From JAGMXM01 sp964458325 (GTDB lineage: Bacteria; Verrucomicrobiota; Verrucomicrobiia; Limisphaerales; UBA1319), in assembly GCA_964458325.1 (NCBI GenBank), contig CAYWIM010000022.1:1-53947 (forward strand): a DNA stretch of 53,947 nucleotides, written 5' to 3'. The notes under the pieces are model-generated. The model worked only from the letters and a program-made list of their open reading frames with translations, was not told where the DNA came from and did no database searches. Positions 35,201-42,964 of the stretch are shown here, piece after piece (the first letter of the stretch is position 1; the number at the start of each line of letters is the position of its first letter). The position numbers and the translations under genes are program-made.

Positions 35201-35425
35201 CCCGTGCTGATGACCGCCTTTGTCGCCAGCCTCGGGTTCGTTCCGATGGCGATCGCAGCGGGTCCCGGCGCCGAGGTCCAGCGCCCGCTGGCCACCGTCG
35301 TGATCGGCGGGATTCTCAGCTCGACGTTTCTGACCCTGGTGCTGCTGCCCGTGCTCTACGTCTGGTTCGAGCGCGAGCGCTGTCCCGCCCCCATGTCCGC
35401 CCAGAAGCCCGAGGCTGAAGAGTGA
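32261..35425 (+). CDS. Heavy-metal RND efflux pump (CzcA/CusA family)
   Basis: The protein has 1054 residues, the usual size for HME-RND pumps. The N-terminus shows the family pattern (LRQRTFLLLVAAVSLGIGLW, then RLPIDAVPDITSPQVQVNTE). The proton-relay helix carries the HME signature GAVDFGLIIDGAVVMVENIV with Asp404 and Asp410. The two halves each have one large periplasmic loop flanked by helices, and the end has the second six-helix block (VLIFLLIFLAFGSLRQAVLI). It exports monovalent or divalent metal ions through the TolC-like partner upstream. The periplasmic adaptor (CzcB/CusB) that should stand between them is missing. Its 3' end overlaps the convergent thioesterase by 110 bp. Confidence 0.92.
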   Translation: MLHRLIEVSLRQRTFLLLVAAVSLGIGLWSAYRLPIDAVPDITSPQVQVNTEVPALAPEESEQAVTIPLEMELAGIQGAQEMRSLTKFGLSQVTLIFRDGTDIYRARQLVAERLQGAADRLPPGLTPKLAPISTGLGEIYYYTVAWSQGATNRPADRVEQLRQLRELHDFTIKPMLRTTPGIAEINASGGFEKQIVIQPRPRDLERAGLTFAELASAVGENVENAGGGVIHRGADQLTVRTVGRVRNEEEIAGLPLKFAAGAKPILVRDVADVAIGSNFRTGAATENGEEAVLGTAMMLAGENSRVVARRFGKRLREIQAQLPPGIEIRTQYDRADLVDRTVATVKRNLFEGAVLVVAVLLVMLGNWRAALIVAAAIPLSFLFALTGMVRYGVSGNLMSLGAVDFGLIIDGAVVMVENIVRRLGEKQQHLGRVLTPAERLQTVGAASKQVANPMFFGVLIITIVYVPILALTGIEGKMFRPMAITVMLALGGALVLALTLMPVLCSYWLGGSVKEGDQGLARLLRRAYEPSLRLALSRPWLVAASTVIWTAISVWAFLQLGAEFVPKLDEGSHTVMVYRTNSMNLEASLAMEQATERLLLRVPEVERVFCRLGTSEVATDPMPPSQNDLYIFYRSRDQWRKVDGRPITKAELADLLEREIARELPEQSFLFAQPIEMRFNELLEGVRSDLALKIVGPDYDVMEALAARAKTILDQVPGAGEVEFEAQGRAPVLEIIVNRDALRRFNVHAADVNRMISTALAGETVGWVYDGNRRHAVVVRLPGSRRERMEEIRALPVPVGEHGMAPLDRIAEFREVNRVDPILREEGRRRVALMINLRGRDVESFVQEAEARIREGIEFPEGYRYEFGGQFQNLQEARLRLLIVVPAALVLIFLLIFLAFGSLRQAVLIYTGIPLAITGGVLALHLRGMPFSITAAVGFIALSGVAVLNGVVMISYFNELREQGFALCRAVYSGATTRLRPVLMTAFVASLGFVPMAIAAGPGAEVQRPLATVVIGGILSSTFLTLVLLPVLYVWFERERCPAPMSAQKPEAEE

Positions 35426-35855
35426 GGCGGCCGGCAAACACGTCCTCGGGATGAACCGAGAAGGCGGCGGTGACAGCGGGGGGTATGCGGGCGGGCCGGC
35501 CGGTGCCGAAATGGATCCAAGCCCATAAAGTTTGGCCGCGGGCCAGGAGGACCCGATCCGATCGGCGCGCGATCGCGTAGCAGCGCAAGGAGGATGCCCG
35601 ATCGATGGTTCGGACCCAGGTGTGGACCACGAGGTCCGTGCCGGGCTGGGCGGGGCGCAGGTATTCGATTTCGTGGCGGCGGACCACCCAGCCCTGGCCC
35701 TGGTTCAAATAGGCGCTGGGAGGCCAGCCGAGCGCGGTGGTATGGGCGACCGCGGCGGCGTTCATCCAGCGCAAATAGGCTTCGTTATTGGCGTGGCCCA
35801 GCTCGTCCGTTTCTTCGGGCGCGACCTGGTGGGACCATTCAAAAACCGTTTTCAT
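35316..35855 (-). CDS. Acyl-CoA thioesterase of the 4-hydroxybenzoyl-CoA (hotdog) family
   Basis: The protein has 179 residues from ATG 35855. The hotdog signature TDELGHANNEAYLRWMNAA, with the catalytic-type Asp, is followed by YLRPAQPGTDLVVHTWVRTI and ARGQTLWAWIHFGTGRPARI, as in FadM/YbgC proteins. The core ends near residue 140. The last 35 residues (Arg/Ala-rich) fall inside the czcA coding region on the other strand and look unconstrained. It is divergent from the methyltransferase operon across 201 bp. Thioesterases of this type release free fatty or aryl acids from CoA; a link to the neighbouring fatty-acid methyl ester synthase is possible but unproven. Confidence 0.8.
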   Translation of the reverse strand: MKTVFEWSHQVAPEETDELGHANNEAYLRWMNAAAVAHTTALGWPPSAYLNQGQGWVVRRHEIEYLRPAQPGTDLVVHTWVRTIDRASSLRCYAIARRSDRVLLARGQTLWAWIHFGTGRPARIPPAVTAAFSVHPEDVFAGRLTLQPRASGRTWGRDSARARTRRRARAAAPGSETSS

Positions 35856-36056
35856 CCGGCGCAGGATCCTGGCGGCTGGAGCCGGATTACACAACCACTG
35901 AATCGGCGGGTGGCTTGCCTTGGAGCGCCGGCGTTGAGCGTGTTTGGAGTGAATTTGGCTTTTCAAGGGCACGGGCGAATGGCTTAATGCTGTTGTCGTA
36001 CGCCGTGGCGGAGTCTGGGCGGTCAGGTTTGGGTGGCTTCGGCCGCGCCGTTGTCT

Positions 36057-37499
36057 ATGGACACACAACCTTTGGCGGCCCAAACCGGCACGCGGGACAC
36101 TATTATCCTGTTCCGCAATAGCCAGGGCGCGGAGATCCGGGCCACGCCCTTGCGGCTTACGCACTACGAGGTCGTTTTCGAGGTCTACAATCCATTCAGC
36201 ATCCTCCAGCTGTCCGAGGTCCTGAGCGATTTCCGGATCATCATCAACGAGCGGATGGTCTACCACGGCCGCGCGGTGGTCAGCAAACTCGTCAATGCGG
36301 GTATCTTTCTCCTGCTGGAGGCCGCGCTGGACGAGGCGTGGCTGGAGGTCGATCTATTCACGCCCCTGATGACTCCCGGCCGGCTCCGCCAGGAGTTTAC
36401 GGCCTTCATCCAGGAATGGGAGAAGATGCGGAGCGTGACGGCCGCGTTCAAGGTGCTGGTCTCCGACCTCCAGACACTGCTCGTGGATCTCCGCCGCTGG
36501 CTTGAGCAGGTCGAGCTGGGCATCCGGGCCGATCCCGAGGGGAACCGGGATCTTCGCGAGCGGGAGGTGGTGGATCAGCTTCAAGAGCCGATGGTTCCCC
36601 TGATGATGACCTGGTTCACCCGTTTCGATGAGGTGGCCGATTCGGTCCGGGAGGAGATGCGACCGGCGCACCGGGCCTATGCCCGCCGCCAGCTCCATCC
36701 CCTGCTGCTCTGTTCGCCGTTCGTCTACCGCACCTATCAGAAGCCCCTGGGCTATGCCGGCGACTACGAAATGGTGAACATGATCCTCGGCGATCCCCTC
36801 AGGGATGCCTCGTCGCTTTTTGCGAAGATCGTGAACCTTTGTTTCCTGAAAAACCCCCCCGCCGAGGCCCATCGGAACCGCATTCGAGCCCTGACCCAGC
36901 ATCTGGTGGAGGAAACCCGGCGGGTCGCCCGCCTTGGCCGCCCGGCCCGCATCCTCAACCTGGGCTGCGGTCCCGCGCAGGAAGTCCAGAACTTTCTGGC
37001 CCAGCACCCCGAGTGCGAAGCGGCGGAATTCACGCTGCTGGATTTCAACGACGAGACCATCGAGTTCACGCGCCGGATTCTGGGCGATTATTGCCAGCGC
37101 TACCATCGATCCACCCGGATCCGCCTCGTCAAGAAGTCGGTGCATCAGGTGCTCAAGGAGTCGATCCATTCGACCGATGAGCCCCAGGCGGGCGCTTACG
37201 ACTTCATCTATTGCGCGGGCCTTTTCGACTACATGTCCGACCGGATCTGCAAGCGGCTCATGGACATCTTCTTCGAGATGCTGGCGCCGGGAGGTCTGCT
37301 TCTGGCCACCAACGTCGACGCATCCAAGCCGTTTCGGCACTCGATGGAATACCTGCTGGAATGGCATCTGATCTGCCGCAACCGGGCCGAGGTCGGAGAT
37401 CTCGCCCCCGCTCAGGCCCCCGCGGACATCTGCCAGGTCACCTGCGATCCCACCGCCGTCAACGTCTTCCTCCAGGTCCGGAGACCCGACCATGCCTGA
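36057..37499 (+). CDS. PhcB-like SAM-dependent methyltransferase (3-hydroxy fatty acid methyl ester synthase family)
   Basis: The protein has 480 residues from ATG 36057; a GTG at 36033 would add eight. Residues about 15-105 resemble a PilZ-like beta domain, followed by a helical part. A block typical of the 'extracellular factor 3-hydroxypalmitic acid methyl ester biosynthesis' family comes next: YQKPLGYAGDYEMVNMILGD, SLFAKIVNLCFLKNPPAEAH. The class I methyltransferase domain starts at about residue 298 (RILNLGCGPAQEVQNFL) and continues with DFIYCAGLFDYMSDRICKRL. Known PhcB makes the quorum signals 3-OH-PAME or 3-OH-MAME from 3-hydroxy fatty acids and SAM. The next gene, a sensor kinase, overlaps by 8 bp. 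The exact acyl chain is unknown. Confidence 0.8.
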   Translation: MDTQPLAAQTGTRDTIILFRNSQGAEIRATPLRLTHYEVVFEVYNPFSILQLSEVLSDFRIIINERMVYHGRAVVSKLVNAGIFLLLEAALDEAWLEVDLFTPLMTPGRLRQEFTAFIQEWEKMRSVTAAFKVLVSDLQTLLVDLRRWLEQVELGIRADPEGNRDLREREVVDQLQEPMVPLMMTWFTRFDEVADSVREEMRPAHRAYARRQLHPLLLCSPFVYRTYQKPLGYAGDYEMVNMILGDPLRDASSLFAKIVNLCFLKNPPAEAHRNRIRALTQHLVEETRRVARLGRPARILNLGCGPAQEVQNFLAQHPECEAAEFTLLDFNDETIEFTRRILGDYCQRYHRSTRIRLVKKSVHQVLKESIHSTDEPQAGAYDFIYCAGLFDYMSDRICKRLMDIFFEMLAPGGLLLATNVDASKPFRHSMEYLLEWHLICRNRAEVGDLAPAQAPADICQVTCDPTAVNVFLQVRRPDHA

Positions 37500-40239
37500 A
37501 ACTGGCTCCATACGCATCGAGGAGAGCCATCACGCGTTTCAGGAATACAACCGTGAATTGACGGTCAGCAACCTTCAGGTCGGCTGTTTCGTCGGCATCC
37601 TCCTCATGCCTGCGGGCATCGTGCTTGATCTGGCGGTCTATCGCTCCGAGTGGGCCTATTTCCTCCAGCTCCGGCTGCTCTGCTCGGTCCTGATCGGTCT
37701 TTTCTGGATGCTGGTGGTCAGCCCGGTCGGCCAGCGCTACCACCGCACCCTGGGCATCACGCTGGCCATGTTTCCCACCGGCTTCATGGCCTGGATGATC
37801 ATGGTTACCGACGGCGCCAGCTCTCCGTATTACGCCGGCTTGAACCTGGTCCTGCTCGTCGTGGCGATGATCGCCCACTGGACATTTCGCCAGAGCTCGA
37901 TCGCCTTTGTCCTGGTCGTGCTGATGTATCTGACTGCCTGCCTCGTGAATTATGAGGAACACCGCGCGGTCGACTCCGGCGCGCTTGTCAACAACCTCTA
38001 TTTTCTGGTCGTCACGGGCCTGATCGTCATCGTCGGGAGCCATTACCATAGCCAGCTGCGCCGCCGCGAATTCCAGTCGCGCTTCGAGCTGGACAAAAGC
38101 CGGCAACGCCTCGAGGAGAGCAATCGAAAGCTGCTCGAGATGGATGAGACCAAGAGCCGGTTCTTTGCGAATGTCAGCCACGAGTTGCGCACTCCGCTGA
38201 CTCTCCTGCTCGCGCCTTTGGAGACGCTCATTCACGACGACCGCTACCGGCTGGACTCGCAGGCCCGCGAGTGGCTGCTCACCATGCATGCCAACGGGAT
38301 GCGCCTCCTGAAGCTGATCAATGACCTTCTGGACCTTGTCCGGATCGAATCCGGCGCCCTGGCGATCCAGCGCGAGCCGATCCTGCTCTCCGAATTCCTC
38401 CAGGGCCTTGGCAACGAGCTCCGGCACGCCGCCATGGACAAGCGGGTTCGGCTCGAGATCGGCGTCGAGCCTCCGCTGTCCAGCGTGCTGGCCGATCGGG
38501 ACAAGCTCGAGAAGGTCATCCTCAACCTCCTTTTCAATGCGATCAAGTTCACCCCCGCAGGGGGACGCATTCGGCTCCGGGCTTGCCGCAAGGATGACTC
38601 CTGGCATTGCGAGGTCAGCGACACCGGGATCGGCATCGCGCCCCAGCAACTCCCGTTCATCTTCGACCGGTTTTGGCAGGGGGACACTTCGTCTCGCCGC
38701 AAGTACCAGGGCCTCGGGATCGGCCTGGCCTTGGTCAAGGAATTGGTCGAGGCGCAAGGCGGCGAAATCCGCGCCGACAGCACGGTAGGGCAGGGCACCA
38801 CCATCGGATTCACCCTGCCTTTCCTGGAGCCGATCCCGCCCGCCGCGCCGGAAACCGCCCCATCCGCGCCTCCCCAGAAGGCATCCGAAGGCGCCTCGCA
38901 ATCTGCCTTGGAAGCGGAGGATGCGGCAGCGGTCTCGACCGCGGTTCCGGAGGCGCCAGCGGGCGCTCCCCAGGCGGAATGGCTGGCGGCCCTCTATCGC
39001 CGGGCCGAATTTTTCCCGGGCATGGTCCCGGTCCAGTCCAGCGCCCGCGCCGGGGAGCTGCCTCCGATGCCGGCCGTCGGCGCCCGCCCGCGGATCCTCA
39101 TCGCCGACGACGAACCCGACATGCTTCGCTTCCTCCGGTCCCAGCTCCAGTCCCATTTCGAGGTCCTGGAAGCCGTGGACGGACAGCAGGCGATCGACAA
39201 GACGGTCCAGTTCCTCCCCGACCTGGTCCTTTGCGACATGATGATGCCCGAGAAAGACGGTCTGCAGGTTTGCCGCGAAATTCGCGAGCGCACCGCCACG
39301 CGGAATCTCCCCATCGTCATCCTGACCGCGCGCGCCGACGAGCGCACCAAGATCTCCGTGCTGGCCGCCGGCGCCAACGATTTCCTCACGAAGCCGTTCT
39401 CCTCGACCGAGCTCCACGTCCGGCTGACCAATCTCCTCAGCGCCCACGAGTTCGAGCGCCGCCTGGCCACCCAGAACAAGCGCTTGGAGGCCCTGGTCGA
39501 TCAGCTCAAGGAGACTGAAGCCCAATTGGTGCAAAACGAAAAGATGGCCTCCCTCGGCCGCCTCAGCGCCGGCATCATCCACGAGATCAATAACCCCCTC
39601 AATTATGTCATCACCGGCATCCATTTCCTGAAGTCGCGCCTTGCGTCTCTGCCCGCCGAGTCCCGGCCCGAGGCATCCGAGATCCTGCAGGACATCGAAG
39701 AGGGAACGGAGCGCATCAAGGTGATCGTCTCGGACCTGCGCGCCTTCTGCCACCCGCAGGGCGCCCGGGCCGAGCCCATCGAGGTGGGATCCCTGGTTGG
39801 CATGGCCATCCGGTTTCTCAGCCACGAGCTTAAAAACGGCATCCAGGTCGATCTGGACATCGAGACCTATCACCGCATTTACGCCGACCGCAATCGCATC
39901 CTCCAAGTCCTCATCAACCTCCTCCAGAATTCCGTCCAGTCCCTGCGCAAGAAGGCCTTCCCGAACGGCGAGCAGCCCGTCGTTCGGATCCAAAGCCGGA
40001 TCGACGGCAACCATGACCTGATCCTGGTCCGGGACAATGGACTGGGGATCGCGCCGGAGAATGTCGACAAGATCTTCGAGCCGTTCTTCACGACCAAGGA
40101 CGTGGGCGAAGGCACCGGCCTGGGGCTGAGCATCTGCTACCAGATCATGCGCGAACACCACGGCGAGATCCGAGTCCGGAGCGAGCCGAACCGCTTTTGC
40201 GAATTTGCCTTGGAATTCCCAAGAATAGAGATAGAATAG
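37492..40239 (+). CDS. Membrane hybrid sensor kinase, kinase-receiver-kinase (PhcS-like)
   Basis: The protein has 915 residues. Six hydrophobic helices fill residues about 30-185, without a large periplasmic loop, fitting a lipophilic ligand. The first kinase follows: HisKA FFANVSHELRTPLTLLL with His230, and HATPase with FDRFWQGDTSSRRKYQGLGI. An Ala/Pro-rich linker leads to a receiver (ILIADDEPDMLRFL, Asp582 in LVLCDMMMPEKDG, Lys in FLTKPF). A second kinase completes it: SLGRLSAGIIHEINNPLNYV with His697, and GEGTGLGLSICYQIMREHHG. It overlaps the methyltransferase by 8 bp, so signal synthase and sensor are co-translated. The membrane part plus first kinase corresponds to PhcS; the receiver and second kinase are extra modules. 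Confidence 0.85.
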   Translation: MPETGSIRIEESHHAFQEYNRELTVSNLQVGCFVGILLMPAGIVLDLAVYRSEWAYFLQLRLLCSVLIGLFWMLVVSPVGQRYHRTLGITLAMFPTGFMAWMIMVTDGASSPYYAGLNLVLLVVAMIAHWTFRQSSIAFVLVVLMYLTACLVNYEEHRAVDSGALVNNLYFLVVTGLIVIVGSHYHSQLRRREFQSRFELDKSRQRLEESNRKLLEMDETKSRFFANVSHELRTPLTLLLAPLETLIHDDRYRLDSQAREWLLTMHANGMRLLKLINDLLDLVRIESGALAIQREPILLSEFLQGLGNELRHAAMDKRVRLEIGVEPPLSSVLADRDKLEKVILNLLFNAIKFTPAGGRIRLRACRKDDSWHCEVSDTGIGIAPQQLPFIFDRFWQGDTSSRRKYQGLGIGLALVKELVEAQGGEIRADSTVGQGTTIGFTLPFLEPIPPAAPETAPSAPPQKASEGASQSALEAEDAAAVSTAVPEAPAGAPQAEWLAALYRRAEFFPGMVPVQSSARAGELPPMPAVGARPRILIADDEPDMLRFLRSQLQSHFEVLEAVDGQQAIDKTVQFLPDLVLCDMMMPEKDGLQVCREIRERTATRNLPIVILTARADERTKISVLAAGANDFLTKPFSSTELHVRLTNLLSAHEFERRLATQNKRLEALVDQLKETEAQLVQNEKMASLGRLSAGIIHEINNPLNYVITGIHFLKSRLASLPAESRPEASEILQDIEEGTERIKVIVSDLRAFCHPQGARAEPIEVGSLVGMAIRFLSHELKNGIQVDLDIETYHRIYADRNRILQVLINLLQNSVQSLRKKAFPNGEQPVVRIQSRIDGNHDLILVRDNGLGIAPENVDKIFEPFFTTKDVGEGTGLGLSICYQIMREHHGEIRVRSEPNRFCEFALEFPRIEIE

Positions 40240-40267
40240 TGGCCGCAGCCATAACCAAACCGGTGCT

Positions 40268-41530
40268 ATGCAGAGCTTCTACGACTATAAAAAGTACGCT
40301 GTCCTCTATGTGGATGATGAGGAGAAGTCGCTCAAATACTTTCTCCGGGCGTTCGGCGAACAATTTCGGATTCTGACCGCTCCCAGCGCGCAGGAAGGCA
40401 TCCGTCTTCTCGAGGCCCACTCCGATCAGATCGGAGTCCTCATGACCGATCAACGCATGCCAGGGGAAAAGGGCGTCCAGCTTCTCGAGCGATCCCGCCA
40501 GCTCCAGCCTCGGCTCATCCGGATACTCTGCACCGCCTATGCGGACATGGAGGCTGCGATCCAGGCGGTCAACACCGGCGCCATCTACAAGTACGTGACC
40601 AAGCCGTGGGATATCCCCCAGCTCGAGATCACGCTCAAGCGCGGGCTCGAGTTCTTCATCGTCCAGCACGAGCGCGACGCGCTCTTGCGCGAGAAGCTCA
40701 CGGCCCTCCATAATCTCATGATCACGGACCGGGTGATCAGCCTGGGCGTTCTCGCCGCGGGCCTGGGCCACTACGTCCGCAATGCCCTCGTCGCCGTCCG
40801 CACCTTTATCGATCTGGCTCCGACCAAACTCCAGGAGGAGCGCGTCGATATCCAGTCTCTGCGGAACCCGCAATTCTGGCGCGATTTCTACCTCCAGGTC
40901 CAGCATCAGGTCAAACGCATCACTTTGATGCTCAATGATCTAGGCAACCTCGCGCCCGATCCTCATGCCCCCTTCCCGGACCGGGTCAAACTCGACCAGG
41001 TGATCGAGGCGGCGATTCAGCATGTCGATGCCCAACGCGCCGAGAAACAGATCGTCATCTGCAGCCAGGTCCCGCCTTCGCTGCCGCCGTTGTGCGTGGA
41101 GCAGGCGAAGTTCCACCGGTTGTTCGAGCTTCTGCTTGAAGACGAATGCCTGATGCTGCCCGAGGGGAGCCGGATCGACCTGCGGGCGGAATTGCTGCCG
41201 GTCGTCTCCGGCCAGCCGTCCGAAATCCTTCTGGAAGTCCAGGACAACGGCCCCGGCCTTCCCAAGGACGCCTTGCGAGCGGTGTTCGACCCCTTCTTCA
41301 TTCGAAGCGGTGATCCTCAGCTTTACGGCATCAACCTGATGGCGTGCTACTTCATCATCCACCACCACAATGGGCGCATCGAGGTCGAGAACCGCGATCC
41401 GGGCAGCCTCTTCCGCATCCATCTGCCCATCCAGCCCAGCGTCCGAAGCCCCGAAGCCAACGAACGGGAGATCCTGGACAAGGTGTTGCTCAACGACCGG
41501 CTCTGGGATCGATTGCTTGCCGGCGAATAG
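40268..41530 (+). CDS. Response regulator with C-terminal kinase-like domain (PhcQ-like)
   Basis: The protein has 420 residues. The N-terminal receiver is VLYVDDEEKSLKYFLRAFGE with phosphoacceptor Asp61 in VLMTDQRMPGEKGVQLL, and the conserved Lys lies in YKYVTKPWD. A linker helix (LKRGLEFFIVQHERDALLRE) leads to a HisKA-like segment with His168 (AAGLGHYVRNALVAVRTF). A degenerate HATPase domain follows with VQDNGPGLPKDALRAVFDPF and NLMACYFIIHHHNGRIEVEN. There is no DNA-binding domain. The receiver wording TDQRMPGEKGV and the KPWD ending are typical of the PhcQ/RpfG-side receivers. It probably relays phosphate or sequesters partner kinases. It lies 28 bp after the sensor gene. Confidence 0.8.
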   Translation: MQSFYDYKKYAVLYVDDEEKSLKYFLRAFGEQFRILTAPSAQEGIRLLEAHSDQIGVLMTDQRMPGEKGVQLLERSRQLQPRLIRILCTAYADMEAAIQAVNTGAIYKYVTKPWDIPQLEITLKRGLEFFIVQHERDALLREKLTALHNLMITDRVISLGVLAAGLGHYVRNALVAVRTFIDLAPTKLQEERVDIQSLRNPQFWRDFYLQVQHQVKRITLMLNDLGNLAPDPHAPFPDRVKLDQVIEAAIQHVDAQRAEKQIVICSQVPPSLPPLCVEQAKFHRLFELLLEDECLMLPEGSRIDLRAELLPVVSGQPSEILLEVQDNGPGLPKDALRAVFDPFFIRSGDPQLYGINLMACYFIIHHHNGRIEVENRDPGSLFRIHLPIQPSVRSPEANEREILDKVLLNDRLWDRLLAGE

Positions 41531-41548
41531 ATCGTACCGCTCCCCGCC

Positions 41549-42889
41549 ATGCTCGATCGGAATGTTCGAAACACATCTTATGCGGGGGCCGCGCTCCCGG
41601 CCGACGGGTTGCCTCCGCGCACGCTGCTGGTCGTCGATGACGAGGAGGGTCCCCGGCAGTCGCTGCGGATCATTTTCGAGGATCGGTACCGGGTTCTCAC
41701 GGTCGAAGACGGCCGGCAGGCCATCGAGCTGGCCCGCCGCTACCCGATCGACGCCGTCATTCTGGACATCCGGCTGGCCGACATGTCCGGGATGGAGGTG
41801 CTGGATCGCCTCAAGCAAATCGACTCCGACATCGAGGTGGTCATCCTGACCGCCTACAACAACTTCGAAACCGCCCAGGAAGCGATTCGTCTTGGCGCCT
41901 CGGACTATCTATGCAAGCCGTTCGAAGTCCATGCGATGCGCGCCGCCGTCGCCAAAGCCATCGAGCGCAAGACGCAATCCGAAGAAAGACGGTTCGACAA
42001 GCAGCACATCCTTCGGCTCAAGGACGAAATCCAGCGGTTCCAGATGCGGGCGAGCTTTTCCGGTTCGGAGGAGCAGGTCTATGCGAGCATTCTGCACGAC
42101 ATCCACAGTCCTCTGAGCGTCATTTCGGGCTCGGTGGACATCCTGCTTCACCAGCTGGCCAATCGTTCCGAACTCAGGGCTGGCGACATCGAAGACATCC
42201 GGAATCGTCTCTCCTTCGTCACGCGGCAGATCGACCACTGCGGCCATATATCGCGCCGTTATCTCCGCTTCCTTCTCCAGCGGTCGCTCGAGAGCGATCT
42301 GAGCTCCCTGCGCGACGTGCTTCAGAACCTCCGCCAATTATTCCAGCTCCATCCCGCCGCCCGAACGCACGAAATCCATATCGAGCTGCCGCGCCGGGAT
42401 CTCCAGGTCCTCATCAATCCGACTGACCTGACCCAGATCCTGCTGAATCTGGGGCTGAATGCGCTCCAGGCAACCGAGAAACCGCACCGCGTCAAAATCT
42501 TCTCGCGCCAGGTATCCGGTCCCGTCCGCCGTTCCGCCATGGCGGATGGCCCGCGCGACCGATGGATCAACCTGGATGGATTTGCGAATGCGCTTCCCAT
42601 GCTATCCCTGACGGTGGAAGACAACGGGCCGGGCATTCTCCCCAGCGCCATGCCCCAGATCTTCAGCACGATCTTCTCCTCCAAACCCAACCATCAGGGA
42701 ACGGGGCTGGGTCTCTCGATCATCTCCTGGCTCGTGAAAGCGGCCCGGGGCGCCATTCATTGCCACTCGGCTCCCGGCTGTGGCGCGCGGTTCACCCTCT
42801 ATCTCGCCAGCCAGCCGCGCGGCTCGCATCCGTCCTCCCGCGTAACTCCGGATCAATCTCCGGCTGCATCCCCTGAAAAATCCAGGTGA
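41549..42889 (+). CDS. Response regulator-histidine kinase (PhcR-like)
   Basis: The protein has 446 residues. The receiver has LLVVDDEEGPRQSLRIIFED, Asp73 in AVILDIRLADMSGMEVLDRL and Lys in DYLCKPFEV. The kinase part has a HisKA-like helix with His183 in SILHDIHSPLSVISGSVDIL, an asparagine box LNLGLNALQATEKP, and VEDNGPGILPSAMPQIF then HQGTGLGLSIISWLVKAARG. Domain order receiver-kinase, with no output domain, is that of PhcR in the Phc quorum-sensing operon. It is the last gene of the operon, 18 bp behind the previous stop, and ends 75 bp from the convergent SIR2 gene. Start ATG 41549 has no strong ribosome site. Confidence 0.82.
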   Translation: MLDRNVRNTSYAGAALPADGLPPRTLLVVDDEEGPRQSLRIIFEDRYRVLTVEDGRQAIELARRYPIDAVILDIRLADMSGMEVLDRLKQIDSDIEVVILTAYNNFETAQEAIRLGASDYLCKPFEVHAMRAAVAKAIERKTQSEERRFDKQHILRLKDEIQRFQMRASFSGSEEQVYASILHDIHSPLSVISGSVDILLHQLANRSELRAGDIEDIRNRLSFVTRQIDHCGHISRRYLRFLLQRSLESDLSSLRDVLQNLRQLFQLHPAARTHEIHIELPRRDLQVLINPTDLTQILLNLGLNALQATEKPHRVKIFSRQVSGPVRRSAMADGPRDRWINLDGFANALPMLSLTVEDNGPGILPSAMPQIFSTIFSSKPNHQGTGLGLSIISWLVKAARGAIHCHSAPGCGARFTLYLASQPRGSHPSSRVTPDQSPAASPEKSR

Positions 42890-42964
42890 ACCCGGCCGCC
42901 GTCTTCGAGCGCAGATCCTCAGGCCTTGCCCTATGTTCCGATCGGGCAGCTTGTGGGGAAATCC

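Noticed and set aside
35960..36000. Sigma-54-like GGCACG...GGCTT before the PhcB-like gene
   Set aside because: GG to GC spacing is 14 instead of 12, so it does not fit the -24/-12 element.
37459..40161. 900-codon minus-strand open frame opposite the sensor kinase
   Set aside because: Mirror of the kinase gene, whose motifs are unambiguous on the plus strand.
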